Made by a program: the position numbers and the translations under genes. The notes beneath the pieces are model-generated. The model was not told the DNA's origin. It saw only the letters and a list, made by a program, of their open reading frames with translations, and did no database searches. Below are positions 47,201 to 59,200 of a stretch of 64,000 bases of DNA, in pieces; the stretch's first letter is position 1, and each line of letters begins with the position of its first letter. Source of the DNA: Psococerastis gibbosa (lineage: Eukaryota; Arthropoda; Insecta; Psocodea; Psocidae); contig OZ020486.1 of the NCBI GenBank assembly GCA_963971405.1, positions 4,526,001-4,590,000 on the forward strand, given 5' to 3'.

Positions 47201-50200
47201 TCAAGCTACTGGCAGCAACATGTGGCCTCAATGCATCCACTCCCCTCGATCCTGGCACGCCCTCTTCAGCTCCACGTATGCATTGGCCCCTACATCATTT
47301 ATAACTTGCTTCAAATACTTTTTTCTCGGGCGCCCAAGACGGTTGACGTCTTTTATTGCTCCCTCTATGATGCAGCTTACGAAAGTTCTCGTGTCGAAGC
47401 AAATGTCCAATCCAGTGAGCTCAATTCTTTTACTTATCGATGGAGTTATTAAATAAATAAATAAATATGGACTTTGTGTTATATTACTAAGCCAACCTAG
47501 CGGAATTAGGGCTATAAGCCCTCTCTTACATTCAACTAGGAAAGCCCGGGTCCACCTGCTTGGCCAGCATGGCCAGAAAATGTAGCAAGTGTGGGACTCG
47601 AACCAACAATCATTCGGGTGAAAGTCGGAGTCTGTACCACTACTCTACATATCCTTACTTTTGTTTCGCTTACTCTGATTAGAACGTCCTCATTTGTAAC
47701 ATGGGCTTGCCAAAGTATACGTAGCATGCGACGATAGCACCACATCTCAAATGCTTCGAGTTTCTTTAGTTGTTTCTCACTTATACACCACGTTTCACAT
47801 CCCTGCCTCTAAAATCGACTTCGATGGCCAGGTGGTAACTTGCTTGCACTTGTGCGAGTCTTTACACGCCATGCAATCGGAGACGTGTCGTACTCATCAC
47901 GGGTAATAACCTACAGAGGCGACTGAAAAGGTCAATCGGATACATTCATTAAATTGTTTGTAAGCGATTTATCTTTTTTAAAAGATAAAAAAAAATGAGT
48001 ATTAACACAGCAGGTAATGTAAGTCAGCTAACCCTTTGTTTAATAATATTACACCATTGCCATTAACCTTTACTTTTTCATTCATTTCACATCATTTCAA
48101 TTAATTCACTTCATTCAGTTTCATTTCAGTACGTTGCGGGAGATTACGGGTCCTAGCACTAACTCATTTAAATACTATTTCTTACCTATTTCAACCTTAT
48201 CTTGCGGGAGGAAGAGATTCCTCGCCTTGAGTATCGTGACTGTAAGACGCTCGGCGGAAGGCAAATAGCTGAGGGACACGAGGATTTCTTGAAATTCCTC
48301 GCGTGATTTCTTGTTTTTGCTAATGTCACTCCACACTTCGACTCCTGAGGCTACTTCGATCTCTGCCAATGACAAACGTACTTCTCCTACGACGTCGTTG
48401 CGCGAGAATCGATCATAATCGAAAATCTAGAATTAAAAAGGATAAGAACCAACTAATTAGAATGCTTAAATTCTGAAATAGCCTGCATTATACTCTGCCT
48501 CTATGCAGGTTTGGCAATCTCAATTTGGATGCATAAGGCTTAGTTTTAGTCTTTAGGGTTTTGAGACCGCTACTGCACATCGGCTGAGGGGAGTTTCTAG
48601 AGTTTCTGTAGCAATTTCATCCCTCTTCTCTAAAACTGTTCATAGTGCAGGTTATATATACCGTACTTCAAAAATTCACATTTTTTTCTAACTAATTTCG
48701 CAATTTTTTTTGGTTTTCCAACACTTCTTTCATACCTGCACAACTAAAGTCTTCTCGCGTAACTCCTCATGAGATACAGGAAACTTGAAAGTCTGATCGA
48801 AATAAGGGTTGTTATCCTGTCGGCTGACAGGAATCTGTCGTTTCCTGTTGTCTACGGCAGGGGAGAGCTGCAGGCGCACGTAAGGGTCATTGTAGCCTCC
48901 ACACTCACTGCCAGCTAGGTCATGTGCTGCGAATCAATTGAAAATGAGACAAAAATGAGTGAATTGGAAATATTTAAAGGACTGGAGTGATATCCACTAG
49001 TAAATTTTATTCCAGTACTTGGACGAATGCTCCAGTGTGATGCTAATGAGCGACTTTAAGCGAAACCACAGCTTTTAGACATTTTAATATGTTATGCTGT
49101 CGGATAACACTACTTAGAGATACTTCTTTTTCTATGCGTCCTATATGTATGCATCTACTTGCGAAGATTAGCAATCAGGATGGCAATTAAGACCTTGGGC
49201 TCTACTGTTCTAAAAAAGGATCTCGTGCTCTTGCCAAACTACTGCCACAGGGTGTTCAACCAGGTGTTCTTCTTCAGCCGGGAGCTCACTGTTCTTCTTA
49301 ACTTCCCTTGGATTATAAAGTGCAGCAGAAAGCGATACCTGATATAGTATGTGAGGTTTTGTTTGTTAACCGGTAGCAGCAACTCGGCTTCTTTATCCAT
49401 TTGCCTCAGGACTTGATCTCTCCAAGATATAATGCACATCATTCGTGTCTATAGGTATATACACCGATTCTTTTCTCCACGGGTGAAAATCCGTCCCTCT
49501 ATATCATATGGAACTTATTGGAGATCCAGAGTACATATACTTAATGGTGAAGAAAACCTCTATAGGCAAGTACAATATATAAGAGAAAGGCAGACATGGC
49601 AAAATTGACGGAAAAAGGATTGAAACTTGAGCCGCCACCCGCCAGAATTGGGCGCAGTGATCAGCATACCCCGGCAAGGTGGAAATATGGGTTTGAATCA
49701 CATTTCCATCCGTTTTTCCATATCTCGCATTAATTAGACTGCACTCAGATTAAAACAATTCAAGAATTCTCTTAACTCGATAAATTACAGACACAACTAG
49801 ATCAACAATGCTGATCTGGATCAACTAATTAACAATAAAGTTATTAACTTAATTTACATACAGTAGGTATGTCGTAATCAACCAGAGCTAGCCAACTACT
49901 GAAGTACTGTACACGTATATCATACTACGCTATAGGTATCCATCAATAACATGGCAGTCCTCAGGCCAATTAGTTGTCAAAGCAATAATTCATAAGACTT
50001 CCACACTTTTGCGCAAAAAGTGGTCTTTTAACTCATTACGCTTTGCGATTACCAGAACCTTATTGTTTCTTTCTTCGTTTTTATAAGGCCTAGTCAAGAT
50101 GAGACTACCAGACCATTTAAAGTTTTAATCATTTCGCTCACAGAGTCAATCCAGTTCTTATTCCTGAATTTTCTCTATAAGGTGCATCGTATTGTAAATA

Positions 50201-53200
50201 GGTTTAGTTGGTAAATAAATCACGATCTATTCTGCTGAATCTAGATTTATCGTCTAGAAGAACAAGTGTTGTCAATGGCAGGAATGAGTGCAGACTAGTT
50301 CATAAATATCTGAGACTTAGTGTTTGATTTAATTTTCTATAAATTTTCAAAATGACTCCTGGAGAGCGCCGTTTATAAACAGTCGTAGAATTAAATGTAT
50401 TGCAGTTATTTAACAGTCATCGGCTCAGAGTAGAGCGGTCAAAGTAGGCCTACAATCATCCACTGTCATTAATAGTTAAAGTTACCTACCCAGGGGCAAA
50501 TACAAGGTTTTCGGCAGATTGTCTTCAAACTTTATTGGGGTAATTGCGACATTTCGTGCATAGAACAAACAGGCCGCAATTTAAAGACAGTATTAGTGAG
50601 CATCAAAGAGAGGTTGGTAGGCAGGATGGTGATATTCTGGCTTTGCAAAACGCTTCAACCTCTCAAGATACATCTCAGGACTCTCAAACTTTAAAATTTT
50701 GCATGATTGTATAATAATGGTCAACATAAATAATTAGATTACTCGTGACTTCGTGGTATTTAATTTTAATAAACAAAAAGTAACAAAAACTTAGAGTTTT
50801 AGAAAAACTTGTTATAACAACCCGAATTAGTAAAACCCAAATAATCGTTGAGAAATTAACTTTGTCTAAGAAACCCACTTGTGTTAGTATAAAACCCTGA
50901 GCGCTTTCGGCAAGAACTGCCATCTACAGAGGGAAACCCACTAGCACAGTTACACCTTATCTGCAAGTCTCAAATCGCAGGTGTAACTGTGCTAGTGGGT
51001 TTCCCTCTGTAGATGGCAGTTCTTGCCGAAAGCGCTCAGGGTTTTATACTAACACAAGTGGGTTTCTTAGACAAAGTTAATTTCTTAATGATTATTTGGG
51101 TTTTAATAATTCGGGTTGTTGTAACAAGTTTTTCTAAAACTCTAAGTTTTTGTTATTTTTTGTTTAATAATGGTCAAAATGGGAAAATTTCCACATTAAT
51201 TTCCATCCTTGTAATGTATTCCATCAACTTCTATAAAACTGTTTTTTTGATGTTTGTTTACCAACGCAACGCCTGCTTTCAGAATTTCTGCTTATAAACA
51301 ACCCTGTCAGCCGGCGGAGTGAGTGAGTTTGTTTGGTAACCATAAGGGCAGACTCCTTCACCTCAGGGAGATGGGAAGTTGACTGACGGGGTGAACCTTC
51401 TGATTTTAGTGGATTCCGAACCACTTGGGGAACATAGTAAAGTTAAACGAATAATTGGGAGGTGACCAGGACTTGATATGCACGTTGACTGACTGGCAGT
51501 CTCGGCGCGATGTCATGTCTCACCATGTTTCCCCGCCAACGCTGCGGACTCTACCAAGTTTGCCAAAGTTTTGGACAGGCCCTCTTTTGGTGGATTAAAC
51601 TTGGTACGGCCGTTGGCATTTCAGTAAAACTTCTAGTAGGTTTTACCTTCAATTAGATGAACTAGTAGATCGGATCGGTCAAAGTCGTATTTGAGACGAA
51701 GATGTATTTTTCCCAGGCTGGGGTCGTTGGACGTCGTATTAATGAACAGCGGTCCGTCCTTCTTCGTGTATAAGTCCGGTTGCAGCGCCCCTAGCGGGCT
51801 GGACGGCGGTACAGGCGACTCATTGGACAAGGACCTCAATGTGCTTGGTATCAGCAAGGGTGACAGACACCTGCTTACGCCTGAAAAGGATAAAAAGGAC
51901 ACGAAATGAGGCAAATTGTCATTGTACGTCTACGATAAAACCTTCCTCATCAATGAAAGGGGAAGAGGGCAGAAATTTCGTGAATAAAAGGTCGCAGACC
52001 GGCTGCGGAAGGCCAAATGTCCCACTGGGGGTTGAGCAAGACCCAATGTGTTGGGTCAAGGTCCGTTCCCATTGCTAACTTTCATTGGGTGTTTTTCGTG
52101 ATGGTGGTTGACGTTGATGGAAAATTGCACGAAGGTGTGGCAGGTGAAACTGGGAAGAGAAGACCAATCAACGATGATAGCGCTTTGAGTTCACAAAATT
52201 TTATTCCTTATGTACATGCATACCAGAGTGGTGGAGGAGAAGGTGCACTATAGATGAAACTTAGGGCGAAAGACTTTTCAGTGAACCTATGCATGGCGTC
52301 TGGGTTGCTCTCGGAGAATATCAATAGGACGAGCGCCCTCATAATAATAATATCATTTTTACTTCTACCAGGTTCACTAGTTGGTCCGACTCTATTGTTT
52401 AAGTTCTCACACCAGATTGGCGTGGAAACTAAGGTGAAATAGATGAAACTGTCCACGAAAGACTCGTCAGAGACCTTACGTTCAGCCCCTCGTATGCCCT
52501 CCGAAGTGATCATGTAGGCAAGCTTCCTAACGATATTAGCTTCATGACTTCCTCAAGGTTCACTGCTAGGCCCTATGCAATTCGTTATGCATACATACCA
52601 GAGTGGCGTGGGGACGAAGGTGCAATAGATGAAACTGTACACGAAAGACTCGTCAGAGATCTTAAGTTCAGCCCCTCGTATGCCCTCCGAAGTGATCATG
52701 TAGGCAAGCTTCCTAACGATATTAGCTTCATGACTTCCTCAAGGTTCACTGCTAGGCCCTATGCAATTCGTTATGCATACATACCAGAGTGGCGTGGGGA
52801 CGACGGTGCAATAGACGACACTGTTGACGAAAGACTGCTCAGTGATGTTTGGCTTGGCGTCTGGGCTGCCCTCAACGGAGATGGAGAACGATTGGCGCCA
52901 TCCCCAGCCGCTGCGTTGTTTCCGGTTTTTCCGTCAGGCGAGAAAGTTCGAATTTGTGGTGAAGATCCTCTATGGTCGGTGCTCTGAAACCAAAACAAAT
53001 TAAACCACCCACGATTATAAAAATATCGGATCATGGTCACCCACAGAGTAGAGAGGTGACAGTGCGTGAAAGACATGGCTAAGTCAGCACCTCCTCCAGT
53101 GACTAGGTCAACTTTAGCTCAGTAGGAGGTCACTCATGAGCTAGGTGCCTAGGAAGCACTGAGAAAAAATATTTGTAGTGGAGAAAACTCAGGTTAAAAT

Positions 53201-56200
53201 AAAGCGAGTCCAATACTGGCAGGTAGTTAAATCAGGTGGACAAACTCTCCCTTGACCCTTTCACCAATAATATACCATGAAGTGATTTCGGGCCAGGTCT
53301 CCAACACTGCCAGCAGCGTAGCCACATTTTTTGGTGGGTCCAGTTTTCATGCAACGTTAATATACAACAATTTTCCCACTTACGAGTATACCACGGACGA
53401 CAGGAATTGTCCATATAAATATACAATAATTGAATCTTACCCTGTCTCAGGGGTGAATGACAATTATAAAGTAATATTAAAATAACCTTTTACCACCAAT
53501 AAAAAGGTTACAAAAGAGCTTTTAACTATTTCTGACCATTTCAACCAATAATTCGTCGCTAGTGACAGTAATAGTGTAGGTAAAGAGATAACATTAGAGC
53601 AAAACCGGTCAGTCGCTCATTCTCCACCAAGTTTCTTAAATATGACTCATCCATTTCAACGATGAAAACGTTCTGAAAAGTTTGCTATTTTTCTAAATCA
53701 ACCCCCTTTGGCTACGCCACTGACCGGAGCCCTCGGAAGCCAACGACTATGAGCCATCCCAATTGATGTCGGAACCCAGATCAAGTAAATAAATAGGAAA
53801 ACTTGTTGAAAACGAGATTCGAATCCAGGTGTTAACGGCACAATTCTGCTGCTATCTCACCTCGCCATTTGAACATGTTCTTAAGAAATGTTCTTAGTGA
53901 TGACAAAAACTGAAGCAGAGTTACCGAACAGCACGGGATAATACATTGTATTATATTGGTAATACCAGCCGTTTCGTTTTTACAATTCAATTTATCAGCC
54001 AAGATCTATAGGTAGACTACTAAAGCCGCATATCCAATCTATTGTATTATAGAGGCCGACTCTGAAAAACATAACTGTGTAAACAACTAAAGATACCATT
54101 TAAGGTCACAGGTTTATTAGTAGTAGGTATTCCAGAGCATGTCATGAGACAATCGGCTTCGATGTATTGGAATTTAACATAAAAAAAGCCGAGCAATCGG
54201 CAACAATACTTCACATACGCAACATTTCCAGGCAACACTGACCTCACATATCAATCAAAGGTGCAAGGTTTATGCGAAATTTCGACATTTTTCTTGGTTC
54301 AACTACTGCATATGTATAAAACTTGAATTTTGGCATATTTAGGTCCGTCCCACCATAAAGTAGAACTGTATGATGCAACAATCTATTGTACTACTGCAGC
54401 GTTTCTCAAAGTAGTGGCGCGACTCCTAGTAGGTGCGTTGGGGGCCTTAGCTTGGTTAAAAAATAAATTGTGGGTTTAAAATTGATACAGAAAATTCCAA
54501 ACTATCAGGGGGCAAGTGACCTCATAAATTTTGTTTACATAAATAACAACTACAATATACAGTATATACATATGTGAATTTAAAAGAAATCGTTGGAGCC
54601 ATTTTTGAAGAAAAGACATTTAATTGCTTTTGTAGGGTAAAACCCAACAAGTAAGCCCAAAATAAAGAAAGTGGCCCCGAGACATGATTTTAACGAATTC
54701 CTACAAGCCTAATTCAATCAAAATGCACAGAGTAGTTTGCTCAAAAAATCAACGAACAGACAGACCGACCGACCGACCGACAGAAAGATAGATAAACAGA
54801 TATTTCGTAAAAAACACTTTTTTGCTACTGCGACCTCAAAACTTGAAATCGAAATTTTCGACCATCACAAAGCTTTCCTTAATACTAACAAATAAATAGG
54901 AAAGCAAGAAATTGTGTTAATGAAGGCCATACAGTAGCCTACATATCCAAGGAATGGAGGAAAGGAACATTTATTCTTCATAAGTAAGTAACTAAACGTG
55001 CATTGAATCATAAAGCTAATAATAAATACAAAATTCATAATATATGTGTACCTTAAGACATCTCATGTGTATTGCATTTGAAATTGGATTTTATTTGTAA
55101 AAAAAACGCACAGTGGGCGTGTCCGATGCCTTCAAATTATTTGACATACAGGACAGTGTGTTTTGTCACTTTCCCTTACAGAGCCTACGAGTCATGGGTG
55201 GTGTAGCTGTCAGTGCCAATTACCTTGACAATATCTTTAGCGTGGCCTATGGTACCAAAATTATGCAAGTTGTTTTTTTTACATAACAGTCGGAATAAAG
55301 TTGTTCTCTTGTTGGTTTACATTATTCGCTAACCTGCACCTGTGTAAAGTGTATTTTATAGGATCCTGTTTGACTAATGACCTGTAACATGCAGTATTGA
55401 TATGTGGTACCTGCGCGATAAGACCTATATTGTCCTCAGCAGGCCTAAATGTCTTAACAGCGCGCTATCATTTGGAACAATTCCAAATAAAGAATATCCC
55501 AAATAGTGTTTGAAATTCTGCTGATAGATTAGTAGGCGTATTGGCAAAGCCGTGCCTAGGTTTTGAATTCGGGGGGAGGGGGCCCAATTTTTTTTAAATG
55601 TAATTTACTAATGAAAGTCCATTCTATCCAGTGTTTAAACTCAAATAAATGTATTCCATTCCAATCCTTCAAACAATACAGGTTTACATTTAAAAAAAAT
55701 ATTTTTTTTTTGGGGGGGGGAGGGGTCCGGACCCCTTCCACCACCCCTGGGCAGCATGGACATGCGCATTATATTGTAAATGCATCTTTGCTATTGCACG
55801 CGCTCGGAGGCAGAGTCACAGAATTGCTACGGACAGGTTGGCAGAAAGATTTATTGAAATTTTAAATAAATAAATAAATTTGACTTTTTTTGTTCTATTA
55901 CTAAGCCAACCTTGAGTTAGGGATATAAAGCCCTCTCTTGCACTCAACTAGAAAAACCCGGGAACGCCTACTTTAAATTAAAGAAAATGTATAGCAAGTG
56001 TGAAATTCGGAGTTTGTACCACCACTCTACCTGACTGAATTATAGGTGAATCCGTCCCACATTTTGACGCCTAACGCTTACCTAATTCGTTAACCTTAAC
56101 TATCCAAACTGCTACCCTGCAGGCTGGCGATACTTGAAGTTTGTTGAAGCCCTAATGAATGTGTTCGACATTTATATAATTGCGCAGAACTGCATTGGAC

Positions 56201-59200
56201 CAGCCTGCAGTTTTTAATTTCCTCACCCGACGAAAAATATGCAACTCTCAAGACCGCCTTGGCTGGAAATATTTGGAGCTCATTGGAGTCACTCCTGGAT
56301 AGGTTATGGTCTGATGTTTCACATTAACATAATTTACGGTACTGCTCTGGATAAATATGTCTCCCAGTCGGGGACCAGCCTAAAATTTATAATTTCCTCA
56401 CATCCAAACTGCCCCAGATGCAGATGCTCATATAGCCTCCATATTGTAGATGGACCGAAATTAGAGGAAAAAATATTGACTTGGCGGGATTCGAACCCAC
56501 GATCTACGCCTATCCAGAGCGTCGTCTTAACCACGTGGACCACAAGCCCGACAAGTACAGTGCCCCCTAAATCCTCTTCTTATGCTCTTATTGACAAAAT
56601 TCGTATTGCAGGACAGGTTAACACAGCTGCACAACTATCTCACTAGTTAGCTGACGAGCTCACTTTATTGCATAAAGCTGTTGCCTTTATTCAATATATT
56701 GCAGTATTATTCGGCTGAAGATAAACTAACCTCATGGATGGAGCTCGTCGAGGCTGTGGAGTCCATGATGGACATGATTTACAAAAATATGGCACAGAAT
56801 GGGACCAAATCATCTCCCTTGTGGGATACCAGCCTACAATTTTTGATTTCCTACCTGGCGAGATATGCAGCTATCCAGACTGCCCTGGCTGGAGATGCTT
56901 GGAGTTCGTTGAAGCCGCGGAGTCCCTCCTGGATAAGATTTAGCCTGATGAGTCAGCTCCAGTGGTGACTTTGGTGGTAAGTCAGGCATCACAGGAGGTG
57001 TTGTCAACCCCGGGTAGATTGGCTGCACTACCCGTTGCTCCTTGGAGACTTGCACCTCCTACGAAAACAATGAAAATAGGGGTGCTCATCAAGTTGTTTT
57101 AATTGAAAAGTAGAACTGGATTATTTCGCATTGATTTAGGCCTACTCTATGGAGAATTTTCTCATAAAAAGAAAATATTAGGGTGGTGGACCTTGACTCA
57201 TTTTTGGTACTGGCCTGGACTGTACACACATTGTATTATTATTTATTTTTGATTGTTATTTTGGCGATTATAAAGCCGAGTCCATGTAGAGCACCACCAC
57301 AGATCACTTGAAGAATTTCAGAAAAAGCCCAGCGTCTGCTGGGCTCCCATTATGAACTCATTACGTTTCATGATGTTCACGAGGAGGTGAGACTGAAAGA
57401 TGTGCATGATCGTTTCTTCCTCCATGCTGGGCTGCTATTTTAGTTAAATCTCTACCAGAATACATCTTGCAAGAGTGGCATTCAACAAAAAATCCAAAAT
57501 GTTTGAATCAAATAATATAGACATGAAAATAAGAAAACGAATGCTTAAAACACTGGTATGGAGTATACTGCTGTATGGCTGCGAAACTTGGTGCATACAT
57601 GAAAGTGACAAAAAGAAACTAGAGGCCTTTGAGATGTTGTGCTACAGGAGAATGCTGCAAATTTCATGGCGAGACCATATCGCGAATGAGGAGGTGCTTC
57701 GTAGGCTAAACGAAAAAAGAACATTAACGATAGCTATATCTACGAGGAGGGCCAGATTTATGGGGCACCTTATCAGGCATGAAAGCCTTCTAAACACCAT
57801 TGTTGAAGGCTCAGTCGAGGGCACAAACCACAGAGGCAGGCCGAGAAAGGAGCACATGGAGGACGTAATGGCGGACATGGAGTGCGGGACCTACTGGGAA
57901 ATGAAAAGGATCGCGGAAGACAGGGAGGAGTGGAGAAGAAGAGTCAAGTTGCTGCAAACCAATCGATAGATTGTAACCCCCAGAAAAAGAAGTTGCCGAA
58001 ACAATCCGGGGTCTGTTATTATCACAACATCAAGCTAGGCGATCGGAGATGTGTCGTACCTCAAAACGGGTACTAACCTGAAGAGTTCAATCGGATACAT
58101 TCATTTAATTGCTACTTTACTTTTATTTTACTCTATCCAATGCCAGCCTTTGGCATCTCTGCCATTCGCTGACGAGCCTCCCAGTAAAGGCTCATCCTGG
58201 AGAGGGCTTGCATGCGATTAACTTTTTTTATGTGTAAGAAAACTGTTTTCATCTTATCCTAGACGAACTTATATTTAATGTAGAAGAGTAGAACTCCAGA
58301 TTATCAGCGTTTCCACTATTAAACAATACAATATTTGGAGTAAGTCTGCTCCGTTCTATTTCTCCAGCGCGCGGGTCTACAATATGGCAATTATGTTTAA
58401 TCTTAACCGGGATTAAAAATGTAAACAAGATAATTTTAAAATAGAAATTGCTATTAAAAATTTTTTTGTTTAAATTTTTATCCCAAGGAATAAATTAATT
58501 CTAAATGGCATAGCAGACCGGCAGGTGCTTTCAAACCAATACAAATATTGTTCGCATTAATTGTATTAATCTAGAGTTGAGCTTATTGAAAAATAGCCAG
58601 TATAGTTTGTATAAATGATGTTGGGGGTGTGTGGGAACTGGGCTCGCGCGCTGTCGCGCTCGTTGATAGGCAGTTAGAGATCAATCATTGATGTGGAGCA
58701 CTACAAATAACGCAACAGGCTATCTACACGCCTAACATTGCAAATACGTCAGACATATCAGAAGCAGAAAAAGTCTTACCAAGGGCAAAAAGCAGTCACA
58801 TATATGTGCTTTGAATCACTTTGACGTATGATAAAAATGTTAGGACAGAACGTAACAACAACACATATTATAAATCCATATATGTTGTAAACTCGTATAA
58901 AAAGTGGTAGTTTTCAATTTCACTCAATCCGGACTGTTTAAAGTACCTACTTAATAATAATGCTGTCATAAGCTGCGTAAAAATGTTCAGCTTTATTTTT
59001 TTTTTAAATCAAGTTTTATAGAACAGTCGACTCTCGTTAATTAGAAAGTCGAGGGACTCTTAAAATATTACGAATTATCGAGTGTTCGAAATATATCAAA
59101 ATAATGGTTCGATGTATCGTTCTCATCTTTATCGTTTCTTTTTTCATTCGTATCTGATAAAATTTCGCCATCGGTTAGTAAACCTGCGACAGCAACATCT

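Noticed and set aside
51013-51297. MAVLAESAQ... frame found on both strands
   Set aside because: The duplicate is caused by the palindrome; no coding meaning.
52544-52987. 147-codon plus-strand frame with two similar halves
   Set aside because: It is antisense to synaptotagmin exon 2 and its 186-bp tandem copies. Length divisible by three keeps it open; it has no domain.
53311-53722. hAT element with a verified insertion
   Set aside because: Inverted ends are present but no matching 8-bp duplication, so only a low-confidence feature is listed.
56470-56545. Functional tRNA gene on the minus strand
   Set aside because: A and B boxes are present but the arms do not form a proper cloverleaf, and relatives exist as repeats.
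56944-56975. CTGATGAGTCA...TGAC as another hammerhead
   Set aside because: Has the first core half and a stem but lacks GAAA and a cleavage triplet.
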